A stretch of DNA of 64,000 nucleotides from an uncultured bacterium (GCA_905214795.1 CAJMNM010000009.1:25764-89763), one strand, 5' to 3'; numbered from the stretch's first letter, positions 50,374 through 60,794 are shown. Numbers and translations: made by a program. Notes: generated by a model from the sequence alone, not told the origin.

Positions 50374-51996
50374 TTACTGTTCTTTAGCCGCATAATATGA
50401 GTTCTGATGCAGATTTGAATTAGCATTCATCTCTGTTAAAGATATTGGCAGATACCATGCTTCTACATTAGACAAACGTGCCTTATAAACAGATATCTCA
50501 CGGGAATAAGCTTTTTCCAATAATGCATAAGCATTAGCCGTCGTACCTTCACGCCTTACTTTTCTCAATAAATCATACCAACGTTTACCTTCAAAACACA
50601 ATTCGCGTTGACGTTCCTGAAGCACCATTGCCTTCACATCATCTATTGACGAATAATCAGCATATTCCAATGAATCCATTTCCATTGTAGCACGTTTATA
50701 CGTAACATTACACAAGGAAATAACCTCCTTACGATCAGCATCTGTCACTGCCAATTCTGCTTTTGCCTCAGCCTTCATAAGATAAATATCAGACAAACGA
50801 TAAAATATCCAATTAGCCGTACTCGTAGATGTTCTGTAAGAATAATCACTAGACAAATGTGGAACAAGTGCTGCTGCAGGTGTTTGACCTTCATACTTAA
50901 ACACCTTAAAACTTGTAGGAGGAACAATTGAACCATCGCTACCAGCCTCTATAGTTGCAGCTATAAAATCACGTGCCCGATAATCATACTGTACATCCAG
51001 ATATGTATTAAACAATTGCGAAGTTGGCTCAAAACGTGCATTTTTACCCTTTGCACTATTTCCATATATATTAGAAGTTGCACCATTTGTCTTTCCGTCT
51101 GCATCAAAATTAAGCTCAAAAAGAGCCTCTGTAGAGTTTCCTGCATAAAATACAGATGAATACATCACATCACCTTCTGTAAGACGCATTTCTGTCTCGT
51201 ATAAAGACTGATTGTTCAATACTCGGTCACAAGCATCTATACAAGCCTGATAGTCTTGAGACGCTTCCGGATTTGAAACGTCAGATGCTTTCCACAAATA
51301 AACATCTGCCAACAACGCCCGAACTCCATTTTTTGTAATTCTACCACGAGTGTACTTTTCTGTCGGCCACTCTTCAGTTGCATAATCTTCTGCCAATTTC
51401 AAATCTGAAATTAAGGCTGGTATGATAACTTTGTCAGCCGAACTTTGCGAAACCTGATAATTTTGCTGCTCGCTTTCACTTGGTTCTGTCACATAAGGGA
51501 CATCACCAAAAGAACGTATCAGATAAAAATAACACAGAGCACGCAAAGTATAAGCTTCTGCCAGATAATTATGCAAACGTTCTTCCGTAAAGTTAGCATC
51601 TTTATCACGTACTCCTGGTGCAGACTTAATTACTTTATTACAAATATTAATTACCTTATAAAAATCCCCCCAAGTCACAAGTCCGTTTGATGAGAGTATA
51701 TTGGCATCCTTTAGATACTGTTCATCTGTTGAAGCTGATGTGGAATAGTCCATATTATCAGAACGTACCTCCCCCCAATAGATTATTCTGCTAATCACAT
51801 TATCCTCAAGCATAAACCGGTAACAAGAAGCCACCACGCTCTGTACATCATCACCAGTTTCCCAATATTCATCATCTACAATATCATCTTCAGGATATAA
51901 CGTCAGGAAATCGTTACATGAGGCCAGTCCCACCATACAAGCACAAGCCAATATGATATTCTTCCAATTGTATTTCATCGTTTTCATATTTTCCAT
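50374..51996 (-). CDS. SusD/RagB-family lipoprotein (pair 1)
   Basis: The 540-residue lipoprotein has a lipobox (VGLASC near residue 27) and then NDFLTLYPEDDIVDDEYWET, a typical SusD start. Later segments LAEAYTLRALCYFYLIRSFG, RALLADVYLWKA and QERQRELCFEGKRWYDLLRK are diagnostic of SusD. It sits 6 bases after the SusC of pair 1. In-frame ATGs at codons 4 and 7 leave the exact start slightly open. It would cap the transporter and bind the glycan on the cell surface. Confidence 0.94.
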   Translation of the reverse strand: MENMKTMKYNWKNIILACACMVGLASCNDFLTLYPEDDIVDDEYWETGDDVQSVVASCYRFMLEDNVISRIIYWGEVRSDNMDYSTSASTDEQYLKDANILSSNGLVTWGDFYKVINICNKVIKSAPGVRDKDANFTEERLHNYLAEAYTLRALCYFYLIRSFGDVPYVTEPSESEQQNYQVSQSSADKVIIPALISDLKLAEDYATEEWPTEKYTRGRITKNGVRALLADVYLWKASDVSNPEASQDYQACIDACDRVLNNQSLYETEMRLTEGDVMYSSVFYAGNSTEALFELNFDADGKTNGATSNIYGNSAKGKNARFEPTSQLFNTYLDVQYDYRARDFIAATIEAGSDGSIVPPTSFKVFKYEGQTPAAALVPHLSSDYSYRTSTSTANWIFYRLSDIYLMKAEAKAELAVTDADRKEVISLCNVTYKRATMEMDSLEYADYSSIDDVKAMVLQERQRELCFEGKRWYDLLRKVRREGTTANAYALLEKAYSREISVYKARLSNVEAWYLPISLTEMNANSNLHQNSYYAAKEQ

Positions 51997-52002
51997 TTTT
52001 AT

Positions 52003-55000
52003 TTAGAATGTAGCTGAAATGCCAAAAGTCCACTCTTTAGACCGAGGAGTCATAGAATTATCTACAGCTATTCCATAATAATCCTGAGCTGTATCTGTAC
52101 AAATTGATATTTCAGGATCTACACCAGAATATTTTGTGAAACACCAAAGATTATTAACTGTAAGATATGCGCTAAGACTACTCATTCCCAAACGTTTCAC
52201 CCAATTGGAAGGAAAACGGTAACGCAACGTAACATATTTTATTCTTAAAAATGAGCCATCCTCCACATAACGGTCAGAAGCCAGCCAATTATATCCTTGG
52301 TTATAGACCGCACGCGGCATCTCTGTCACATCTCCTTCCTTGCGCCAACGCCAGTTTACAGAAGTACATTGATTATAAGCATAATACATATTCTCTGCAT
52401 TCATACGAGCCATATTTACAATCTTGTTTCCCCAACGATAATTTGCAAATACATTCAATGAAAAACGGTCATATCGTAAAGTGAATCCAAATCCGCCTGT
52501 CAATTTGGGATTACAATTACCCAAATAAACTACATCATACTGATCAATAGAACCGTCGTGATTAATATCCTCATAAATAGCATCACCTCCTTGGAATTGG
52601 TATTTTGTTGTGCTATGATAATAATACATAGGTTTCACCGTTCCATCATAATTTGTCATTGGCACACCATTTTCATCCCTTGCTACCGGACAAGTCTTAC
52701 CTTCAGCCACAGCCTGATCATAACGATCATAACTATATGCATAAACACCTTTATAACGGAATCCATAAATTGACCCGAATGAATTACCTTCTTGTAACCG
52801 AGTATAATAAGCACCATTCCCAAATGTTGAGTGATTATTAAAATTATTGAGTACACTCGGATCCAAACTGCGTATCATATTCTTATTGGAAGCAAAATTT
52901 GTATTAATATCTAGCGAAAATTTACCTTTTTCTACAATTTTATTGAAGTTTATGGATAATTCCCAACCATCATTATCCATTCTTCCTACATTCTTATAAG
53001 TTAAAGTCGCATAACCCGAAGATGATGGAATATCAATATTACGGAAAAGCAAATCGTCTGTCCGTTTCTTATACCAATCATATATTACGGAAACCTTTCC
53101 ATCCCAGAGTTCCAAATCAAAACCGAGATTCAACGAAGTCACTTTTTCCCATTTCAAACCATCCAAACGAATACGAGTAGGATAAACAGCGCTAAGATCC
53201 ATATAACCCGTTGAGTTTGTTGTCAACAAACTATATTGCAAATAATTCTGCCCTGGCTGTCGGCCAGCAATTCCCCAACTCGGACGAAATGCTAACAAAG
53301 TCACGACCTTACCAATATATTTATTTAACCAAGGTTCATCGGAAATAATCCATTTTCCTCCTACTCCAGGAAAAAATCCATAACGATTTGAAGGTCCAAA
53401 CTGTGTAGAACCATCCACACGCAGGTTAACATCAAAAATATAACGTCCTTGGTAACTATAATGCATACGTCCCATCCAACCTAATGTCTTATCGTTACTA
53501 TTTGCATTTTCTGTTCCCGAAATATCTCCTATAGCTGTAGCATCAATTATTTCTGAACTAGGAAGACCTTGCATCTTCACATACTGCGAATGACTAGTTG
53601 TTGTTGTCAATTGCATTAAACCCTGCACTTGTAAATTATGGTCATCATTATCGAAACGGCTTTGCCAAGTCAAGCCATGTTCTGTCGATACGGTTAATTT
53701 CCCAGAAGTTGTAGTCTCCGCAATATTAGACGAACCATAATTATCCGCAGAATTATATACACACTCTGCTGGTAAAAATTTCTCTGTACGCTCATTATTC
53801 ACATCTATTGCAACCCATCCCAAATAACGCAAATAAGTTTCTTCGGGATTGAAAAAATCATATTGCAAAGACAATTTAGGTAAAATTCTATAACCTTTCA
53901 GATTATTTTTTGCCAAGTTGCCTAATGCTACAGGATTCTTCAGATCTCTCTGTTGTGAGTTAAAATCTGTACCAATATCCATATTAAAATAGCGTCCTGT
54001 ACTTATTCCATCTACATTTTCTTCATATACGGACATATTAGGCATCTTTTTATAAGCAATATTTAGTAATGACTCATAATTACGATCATTATTAGAGAAA
54101 GTAAACTGAAATTCTGAAGTAAATAACATTCGGTCTGACACATAATAATCTAATTGTGAACGTGTGGAAAGGCGTTGATATCTCTCCCCCATCACCGTAC
54201 CCTTTTGATCATAATATCCTCCCGATATACGAAATGTAGCTCTCTCACCACCTCCTGAAACAGTCAGATAATGATCATGAGTCCATCCATGACGTGTCAC
54301 TTCACTCACCCAATCTGTATTATTATTGTAATTCTGATTATCAGGCTCATACCTCAATTCTTCATAATCATATTGCTCATATGTTTCATTACTACTTAAT
54401 GAACGATTAAAATAAGCCTGTTTCATCATCATTGTATAATCACCACCAGAAAGCAGTTTCATACCTTTCGGTTGAGTAGATCCTGACAATTTATAAGTAT
54501 AAGACACCCGAGTTTTACCTCTTGTTCCACGTTTAGTTTTGATAAGTAATACACCGTTAGCTCCTTTTGACCCCCACATAGCAGTTGATGCAGCATCTTT
54601 CAAAACTGTAATTTCTTCGATATCATCCGTATTTACACTCAGCAAATCGGCATACTCCTCTTCATTAGCCGTTCCAAAATCAAAACTCTCATCAATCTCG
54701 CCACTATAAGGCACACCATTCACCACAACCAACGGCTGCGAGTTACCTGTAATTGAAGTCGTTCCACGGATTCTCATCTGGCTACCAGAACCAGGACTTC
54801 CACCAACCACAATATCCAATCCGGCAACTCGGCCTTGTAAGGCATCATCTGCAGATGCTACGGAAACACCCTCCATGGCATCCATCTTAAACGTAGTCAT
54901 AGCCATACTGACTTCACGTTGAGGAATATTAAAACTACCATCTGGACTCCTTTTTTTAGCCTTGACAACCACTTCATCCACCTTCATGGTCATATCTTCC

Positions 55001-55290
55001 ATTTTCACATTAAACTTTCTACGCTCACCAATAGGAAATTCTTGCGTTTTATATCCCATATAGGAGAATACAAGTTTATTATTTACACTCTTGACTCGGA
55101 ATGAGAAAACTCCATTCATGTCAGTGGTCATACCACCAACTACACGGTTGTTAGCATCTTTCTCAGCAACTGTGCATCCCATCATCTCAAGCCCATCTAC
55201 GGCATCCACCACACGACCGCTCACCATTACTTGTGCCACAGCATGCAGCATTATACCCATAAAAGCCATTAATACACAATATCTTTTCAT
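52003..55290 (-). CDS. SusC/RagA-family TonB-dependent glycan transporter (pair 1)
   Basis: The 1095-residue outer-membrane receptor has a signal peptide to about residue 19. A regulatory-like domain follows (SGRVVDAVDGLEMMGCTVAE, about 24-105), then a TonB-box region with VDEVVVKAKKRS and the plug (LQGRVAGLDIVVGGSPGSGS, VLKDAASTAMWGSKGANGVL). The barrel ends in WTFGISATF. This is the usual full-length SusC. It lies 16 bases after FAS1 lipoprotein B and 6 bases before its SusD, within one operon. Substrate is not deducible from the barrel. Confidence 0.95.
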   Translation of the reverse strand: MKRYCVLMAFMGIMLHAVAQVMVSGRVVDAVDGLEMMGCTVAEKDANNRVVGGMTTDMNGVFSFRVKSVNNKLVFSYMGYKTQEFPIGERRKFNVKMEDMTMKVDEVVVKAKKRSPDGSFNIPQREVSMAMTTFKMDAMEGVSVASADDALQGRVAGLDIVVGGSPGSGSQMRIRGTTSITGNSQPLVVVNGVPYSGEIDESFDFGTANEEEYADLLSVNTDDIEEITVLKDAASTAMWGSKGANGVLLIKTKRGTRGKTRVSYTYKLSGSTQPKGMKLLSGGDYTMMMKQAYFNRSLSSNETYEQYDYEELRYEPDNQNYNNNTDWVSEVTRHGWTHDHYLTVSGGGERATFRISGGYYDQKGTVMGERYQRLSTRSQLDYYVSDRMLFTSEFQFTFSNNDRNYESLLNIAYKKMPNMSVYEENVDGISTGRYFNMDIGTDFNSQQRDLKNPVALGNLAKNNLKGYRILPKLSLQYDFFNPEETYLRYLGWVAIDVNNERTEKFLPAECVYNSADNYGSSNIAETTTSGKLTVSTEHGLTWQSRFDNDDHNLQVQGLMQLTTTTSHSQYVKMQGLPSSEIIDATAIGDISGTENANSNDKTLGWMGRMHYSYQGRYIFDVNLRVDGSTQFGPSNRYGFFPGVGGKWIISDEPWLNKYIGKVVTLLAFRPSWGIAGRQPGQNYLQYSLLTTNSTGYMDLSAVYPTRIRLDGLKWEKVTSLNLGFDLELWDGKVSVIYDWYKKRTDDLLFRNIDIPSSSGYATLTYKNVGRMDNDGWELSINFNKIVEKGKFSLDINTNFASNKNMIRSLDPSVLNNFNNHSTFGNGAYYTRLQEGNSFGSIYGFRYKGVYAYSYDRYDQAVAEGKTCPVARDENGVPMTNYDGTVKPMYYYHSTTKYQFQGGDAIYEDINHDGSIDQYDVVYLGNCNPKLTGGFGFTLRYDRFSLNVFANYRWGNKIVNMARMNAENMYYAYNQCTSVNWRWRKEGDVTEMPRAVYNQGYNWLASDRYVEDGSFLRIKYVTLRYRFPSNWVKRLGMSSLSAYLTVNNLWCFTKYSGVDPEISICTDTAQDYYGIAVDNSMTPRSKEWTFGISATF

Positions 55291-55306
55291 TGTATTTTTT
55301 TTAAGG

Positions 55307-57799
55307 TCATTCGTTTTTATTCACATCTCCTGACGACCGATCATACATCAATACATTATCTATTTGGTGTATGACAGCATATGTATACGCTTCGATAGTC
55401 GTTGCCTTCTCTTTATCACTATTATTCAATATCAAATCCCTTGTCATCAAGTTATAAGCTTTCTCATCCGAAGTCACAACATGAGCTGAGATAGTATTAT
55501 TCTTATAGTCAAAATCAGAAGACAAGGTTATACTTCCATTTCTGTTTGTTACATATACCGGATAAAATTTATTTGTCTCATCGTTAATTGTAGATGTCAG
55601 ATAAGCTTTATTTTCCACACGTTCGCCTCTCACAAACACTGAATTATCCTGAAAATGATAGCGAACAAAACGTTCCATTACGTTTTCCAACGAATCGCGA
55701 ACAGTCTGATCCCCCTCTGCTTCTATTTCTTCTACTGTAGGTACTAAACCTTTATCTTGAGCCTTACGTATAGCCTCATTAGTAGGAACATATACTGTAT
55801 AATGGTATTGATTCAAAAACTTCACCTTTTTTCCTGGAGCAACTGTAGAAGTTGTAGGATTATTAATAAAAAGACCTAAAAATGCACACATATCATAAAA
55901 CTCTTTAAACTCGTCTCTAGTAGAAAGCACGTCATAAATAGACACAGTAGTATTCTGTAAAATTCCATTTATCAGATAGGCGTTTCCATTCTCTTTATTA
56001 TATATTTTAGTTACAGATAACGGCTCAGCATTACCTGCACCACTCACCTTATTATCAGGCGTAATCCTTATTGGAGCATATCCTTTCGTAATAAAATATT
56101 CCTGTCCACCGGCTCGTGCAGCCTCAAAATCTTCATTACTCTCTGTAACCAATGTTTGACAATTTAAAATATCTTCCAGTCTATTCTTAAGCACAGCGCT
56201 ATTGGTTACGGTACCATTACTCCCAAGCGGAAAACCAGCATCCGTAATAACTCCATCATCAGATATCCTTTTAGGTATCGCAGCAACCGTATTTTGAGGC
56301 GTAAGCTGAAAATCAAAATAACAACGATACTTTTCAGAAACATACGAACTAGCCACAGGATCTATGTATCCTTTCATATATTCATTGGGAGTAATAAAAA
56401 ACTGATAAGTACTTTTCAAAGAACGTAGATAATATATGAACTGCGCATCGTTCATAGCTTGATTAAATATATTGTTCAATGAATCAATCTTAGCAGGTCC
56501 CATAACTGTGCGATAATCCAATGGAGTGAACACTTTATTAGTCACATAAACCACACCGTTTCGTCCTACAAATTTATCTACAATATTATCTTTACTGACC
56601 TCCATCTCATAACCTGCTTCATCCTTTATATCATAAAAACGACTCGGCAAAGAGGACAAGAAAGAATATTTTTGATGATTTGCTACAATATCTGCAGCTA
56701 TATTATCGGGAATATTATCCCATGTTTTAAACGCTTCAAAAAAATCCCGACCTTCTCCTGTCTCAGAGAAAAAGTCATCCATAGCTTCATTAGTCGGTAC
56801 AAACATACAAGCCATATCTGTTTCATATCCTGGCTGACTTGTATTGCCGCCCTTTGGCTGATATAGATTCCATCCAGGATCAAAATAAAGCAATCCCGGT
56901 GCATTCAAACCATTAAATTCAGTAAAAGAATAAGCCGGACTGTTATTAAAATAACGTGTCTGGAAGATTGAGTCACCATCCGCCCCTCTTTTATAAAACA
57001 CGGGACAAGCAAAACGCTCCATCAAAGAACTAAAACGGCTTGTTACAGGATTCTCACAAATATAAGCTGCCATATTCTCTGGAGGTACCAACACGTCATT
57101 CAACTCATGTAAATATCCATTCTGACAAACAATATCTTTTTGAATAATCGGGTTAGCAAAAAGTGATGCATCATCAGACTCCCGGGAAATTCCTGTCACA
57201 AAACTGAAATCGTCATCTGTTATATGCTTACCAGTCATTACATCTGGAAAAAACTGAACCAAAGTCCATTTCGTCGCATCAGATAACAATTTAATTGGTT
57301 TTCCTGCCTCACGATAAGGTTTAAAATATTTACTATTTGGTAACTTGTCAGCAGCTACGATTGGTATTGTATCTTCCACCTCAAAATCAGTAGTGCGTCG
57401 AAATGTTATTTGCCCTCTATCACTTAATGACAAACGTTCCAATAGTTGAGCATAAGGTATCGTCCCCACTTTAAGTAACATCATTTTAAAAGAATACGGT
57501 AAATCTTCATAAGAACGATATCCCATCTCATTCGTTTTGAAAAAACGTTCAAAAGATGCATCATTGGAAAAGAACAAAGTATTGCTACCTGAAACTTTCA
57601 TTGCATCTGTATACCCACAGTCATCTATCAACCGGACATAATAGTTGCAATCACCTCTTTCAGAAAGATAATCATAGATATTGCTGTTTAGCCATGAAGG
57701 AATATGATCCTCCATTTCCTCAAACTTGTCCGAGCAAGCAGTATAAAAGACACAAGCTATGCCACAAGTAAGCAATGTAATAAATCTATTGTATTTCAT
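55307..57799 (-). CDS. Fasciclin (FAS1) lipoprotein B, four tandem domains
   Basis: From ATG 57799 the protein has 830 residues; an ATG at 57817 is also possible. A lipoprotein signal ends in FYTAC (Cys about 22). I count four FAS1-type domains in a row, each closing with the typical motif: GYLHELNDVLVP, GVVYVTNKVFTP, GNAYLINGILQN and YAVIHQIDNVLM. The domains contain VPTNEA segments (VPTNEAMDDFF and VPTNEAIRKAQ). It has no enzymatic motif. The operon position suggests an elongated surface protein that captures glycan or links Sus complexes. It is separated from lipoprotein A by about 20 bases. Confidence 0.84.
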   Translation of the reverse strand: MKYNRFITLLTCGIACVFYTACSDKFEEMEDHIPSWLNSNIYDYLSERGDCNYYVRLIDDCGYTDAMKVSGSNTLFFSNDASFERFFKTNEMGYRSYEDLPYSFKMMLLKVGTIPYAQLLERLSLSDRGQITFRRTTDFEVEDTIPIVAADKLPNSKYFKPYREAGKPIKLLSDATKWTLVQFFPDVMTGKHITDDDFSFVTGISRESDDASLFANPIIQKDIVCQNGYLHELNDVLVPPENMAAYICENPVTSRFSSLMERFACPVFYKRGADGDSIFQTRYFNNSPAYSFTEFNGLNAPGLLYFDPGWNLYQPKGGNTSQPGYETDMACMFVPTNEAMDDFFSETGEGRDFFEAFKTWDNIPDNIAADIVANHQKYSFLSSLPSRFYDIKDEAGYEMEVSKDNIVDKFVGRNGVVYVTNKVFTPLDYRTVMGPAKIDSLNNIFNQAMNDAQFIYYLRSLKSTYQFFITPNEYMKGYIDPVASSYVSEKYRCYFDFQLTPQNTVAAIPKRISDDGVITDAGFPLGSNGTVTNSAVLKNRLEDILNCQTLVTESNEDFEAARAGGQEYFITKGYAPIRITPDNKVSGAGNAEPLSVTKIYNKENGNAYLINGILQNTTVSIYDVLSTRDEFKEFYDMCAFLGLFINNPTTSTVAPGKKVKFLNQYHYTVYVPTNEAIRKAQDKGLVPTVEEIEAEGDQTVRDSLENVMERFVRYHFQDNSVFVRGERVENKAYLTSTINDETNKFYPVYVTNRNGSITLSSDFDYKNNTISAHVVTSDEKAYNLMTRDLILNNSDKEKATTIEAYTYAVIHQIDNVLMYDRSSGDVNKNE

Positions 57800-57820
57800 A
57801 TCATTTTTTTTAATCATCTG

Positions 57821-59827
57821 TTAATGTGTATCCTCTGTATCTATCAAATAAGTAGGCATAAACTCAATATAATCAAGATGGCAGTTACCATTAAGCATCT
57901 GTACAAATCTAAACTCATGAGTTTTCATTTCCGTCCAACTGAAAATACCTAATACTTTTCTCAATTCAAATGGATCATTACGAGTTGAACCTTTCACTCC
58001 TCCACTAGTACCCATCATCAGTTCTGTTGATGCAAAAGAATCTGGACCTTTCATAAATCCACGGTTATGCATACTTTTATCATTTTCATATCCATAAGGA
58101 TCCTCTTCTCTAGAGCCTGTATCCCACCATGCTCCTTCATTTTGTTGAACAAAATTATAAACTTGCTCCCATCCTATAGATGCATCAGTTCCTTTCAAAC
58201 GCATATCTATAGGAATACCACAAGGTTCATCATCAAGATAAAACTGCGTAATACCACGAGTTGCAGCATCTACCCTATAGCCAATCCTTACTTCATAACT
58301 TCCATCAGGTATAGGACCAACAGTTATAGTTCCATCAAACATTCCCCATATTTCCAAATAATCACCTAGAAAAAAACTGTGCATATTAGAACCAATATAT
58401 TTAGCAAAGACAGTACTACTTTCTTCGAATTTAAATCTTTTGCAATAACCCTGCGGCACATAATAATCTTTATTTGAAATCACATCATTATTACGCAACT
58501 CCGGTGTAAAAGTTGTAAAATCCATTCTAATACGTTTACCTCGCATAATACGTCCAACCTTATCCTCATCATATACTAACATACCTGTCAAAGCATGAAT
58601 TACACCATTTTGACAATCCAAATTACTATGTGATAGATCTAATGTAACGACATCATCCAACTCCTCAGCCATATTTGTGTATTTTGAATCATAACAATTT
58701 CTTTCATCATTAAAAATAGGCTTTTGAGCATCCTGATCCCCCCATTTAAACGCCTGGACTGTAATAATTGTCTGATCTGCCAAAGGAACAAGATATTGTT
58801 CTAACCAAAAAGAACCATCCCGATAATTCTCACGCAACCAATCAGCATCCATCCATGTATGAGTTACAACATAATCTCTTGTATTAACGATTTGATTTGA
58901 TGTCAACATCACTGGTAGCAAATGATACGCAACGAAACGATATAAACTACTGTTTTTATTATTATCTGGAAGTCCTTTTCCAGAAGGATAATATTGTTCC
59001 GCATAAGTTCTCATATCATCCAATGTTCTGATTCCATTCAATGCCAATACTGAATCAGTTTCTAACAATGCTGTATAACGAAAATTTCTTGTCTTAATAA
59101 AATTTGATGAACTTGAATAGGGATCATCGGCAGGTTTTGAAGTAGCCGGTACATAAGTTTCATCATCAAGCAAAGTCAATGAATCACGTAACCCGGTTGC
59201 ATGAAGTGCTTCACCATAAAGTTTAAAATGTCCTTCAGATTCAATATAATCAGACAATAAATCTGTATTTCCTGACAATACCTTGTCAACGATATGCACT
59301 ATTCCATTCACTTTTATATGATCACCTGAAACAATACGTGCTGTATTATTTATCAACCATGAAGTTCCATCTGGTGCTATAGAAGTATATAAATATCGCC
59401 CCAACATATTTTTCGTCTCAATTGCTCCAGAAGTAAACCCTGCTGTTTCAAAATTTCCGACATCATTTGCTTCTCCATCAATCAAATGGTAATAAACCAT
59501 CTCTCTAACAGCATCCACCGAATCCATAAAATGTTCAAATGAACCAAATCCCTTTTCCCTGACATATTCCTCCATTGCGGAATTATTAGGCACAAAACAC
59601 GTATAAGCCCCATACGATTCCAACAAAGAAAAAGCATTTGCTGTTCGCAGTGCCTGTACAAATTCGGAGTAATTAGGATTATTCTCCAAAAAATCGCTAA
59701 TTGTCTCACCTGTGAAAGTCGTATAATTCTCTCCCACATCATCGGAATCTTGACATCCCACCAAACCGGAAAAACCACCTAAAACTAATGCCAAGACTCC
59801 ACATTTCAATATATTTTTTATTTTCAT
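57821..59827 (-). CDS. Fasciclin (FAS1) lipoprotein A, first gene of the operon
   Basis: The 668-residue protein has a lipobox (GLVGC, Cys at about 25) followed by QDSDDVGENYTTF. Two FAS1 domains are seen: one with FLENNPNYSEFVQALRTANA, TCFVPNNSAM and VNGIVHIVDKVL (about 40-190), and a second to about 420 ending NGVIHALTGMLV. The rest (about 450-660) is a beta-sandwich with DYLEIWGMFDGTITVGPIPD and SYEVRIGYRVDA. The architecture matches lipoprotein C. Such domain pairs suggest surface glycan binding. It begins the seven-gene operon downstream of a possible promoter at 59884. Confidence 0.84.
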   Translation of the reverse strand: MKIKNILKCGVLALVLGGFSGLVGCQDSDDVGENYTTFTGETISDFLENNPNYSEFVQALRTANAFSLLESYGAYTCFVPNNSAMEEYVREKGFGSFEHFMDSVDAVREMVYYHLIDGEANDVGNFETAGFTSGAIETKNMLGRYLYTSIAPDGTSWLINNTARIVSGDHIKVNGIVHIVDKVLSGNTDLLSDYIESEGHFKLYGEALHATGLRDSLTLLDDETYVPATSKPADDPYSSSSNFIKTRNFRYTALLETDSVLALNGIRTLDDMRTYAEQYYPSGKGLPDNNKNSSLYRFVAYHLLPVMLTSNQIVNTRDYVVTHTWMDADWLRENYRDGSFWLEQYLVPLADQTIITVQAFKWGDQDAQKPIFNDERNCYDSKYTNMAEELDDVVTLDLSHSNLDCQNGVIHALTGMLVYDEDKVGRIMRGKRIRMDFTTFTPELRNNDVISNKDYYVPQGYCKRFKFEESSTVFAKYIGSNMHSFFLGDYLEIWGMFDGTITVGPIPDGSYEVRIGYRVDAATRGITQFYLDDEPCGIPIDMRLKGTDASIGWEQVYNFVQQNEGAWWDTGSREEDPYGYENDKSMHNRGFMKGPDSFASTELMMGTSGGVKGSTRNDPFELRKVLGIFSWTEMKTHEFRFVQMLNGNCHLDYIEFMPTYLIDTEDTH

Positions 59828-59883
59828 AGATAAATATTTTATTTCAGAAAATCTACGTATACATCCTCATATACGCTAAAGAA

Positions 59884-59891
59884 CAAACATA
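59884..59891 (-). promoter_or_regulatory. Possible -7 box of the FAS1/Sus operon
   Basis: On the minus strand TATGTTTG matches TAnnTTTG and lies 57 bases before the first start codon of the operon. No clear -33 element is visible, so this is tentative. Confidence 0.38.
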
Positions 59892-60074
59892 TACTTACTT
59901 TTTTAAAAAAAATTAATAAGAGAATTTAATATTCCCCCCAAACAGCTCTAATACAGATATTTCTGTAGAAAGCCCATTCAACAAATAAAGCCACTTACTC
60001 ACCTTTGTTTATAAAACACAGCCTCTGCTTAAAAATTCCTGTTATCTCTTCATTATTAATGCGGCTTAAACAAA

Positions 60075-60096
60075 AGGTCTGCATCTTTGCAGACCT
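60075..60096 (-). terminator. Hairpin, probable terminator of the FKBP-PNPOx transcript
   Basis: A perfect 9-base stem with a 4-base loop is followed by TTTTG on the minus strand. It lies about 230 bases past the PNPOx-like stop codon, a long distance, so confidence is moderate. Confidence 0.5.
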
Positions 60097-60326
60097 ATAA
60101 ACATAACAAATTATCAAATAATAAAAATCCTCCACCGCAATCTATTATCAATTACAACATAAAGCTTATATACAATGTAATCATATATATATTCTATCCA
60201 ATATAAAAAACGCTAATAGCCACTAAATTGACCTAAACAAACTTCAGAATAGACAATGTTCAATTTTTATTCACCAAACTATATTCAAAACATCATAAAT
60301 ATAAATATGAAAAATACATCAAAAAA

Positions 60327-60794
60327 CTAAAGCTCAAAATATACAGGCTTCGCAAAATTTGACCGACCTTCCACCCCTTTGACATGCCCTAAATTATTAA
60401 TCTCTCCCTTTATATTTTTCAGATAAAACACCTTGAACTTTGAATGATCCGTTTTATTCTCATAAAGTTTACGCACGATGCTACTCTTTTGCATTATCAT
60501 CTCTTTCACTTTATAATTATCCTCAAAAATAACATCCGCACTGAGACGAATCCATACAGATTCGATTTCATCTTCCTCCAATTTACTGCCGCATAACTCT
60601 ATACTTGGACAAGACATCATTTCAGCATAGACAGCTTTCTCACTATTCGTACAAAACCACAGTTTACCATCTTCAATCACCATATATTGCATCGGACGAA
60701 CTTTTGGTTTACCATCAAGACCTATGGTTGCAAAAAACTGCAGACCGACTTTATTAAGTCGTTCTGCCACATCTTGTATTGTTATCTCACACAT
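60327..60794 (-). CDS. Pyridoxamine 5'-phosphate oxidase-like flavin-binding protein
   Basis: The 155-residue cytoplasmic protein has the split-barrel pattern: FFATIGLDGKPKVRPMQYMV, then KLWFCTNSEKAVYAEMMSCP, and IELCGSKLEEDEIESVWIRL. It belongs to the PNPOx-like/general-stress FMN-binding group. True PdxH is longer and has a different C terminus, so a role in vitamin B6 synthesis is unlikely; it may bind FMN, F420-like cofactors or haem. It follows the FKBP gene by 12 bases and shares its promoter. Confidence 0.84.
   Translation of the reverse strand: MCEITIQDVAERLNKVGLQFFATIGLDGKPKVRPMQYMVIEDGKLWFCTNSEKAVYAEMMSCPSIELCGSKLEEDEIESVWIRLSADVIFEDNYKVKEMIMQKSSIVRKLYENKTDHSKFKVFYLKNIKGEINNLGHVKGVEGRSNFAKPVYFEL

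Larger units (their letters stand above)
59828..60326. other. Gene-free region upstream of the FAS1/Sus operon
   Basis: These 499 bases contain no gene I can support. They hold a perfect 9-base stem-loop at 60075-60096 (AGGTCTGCA / TGCAGACCT), followed on the minus strand by TTTTG, which may terminate the PNPOx-like gene. They also hold a possible -7 box at 59884-59891. Confidence 0.6.

Noticed and set aside
50355..50426. 24-codon extension of FAS1 lipoprotein C overlapping SusD
   Set aside because: The extra residues precede a complete lipoprotein signal, and the ATG at 50354 has a good ribosome-binding sequence.
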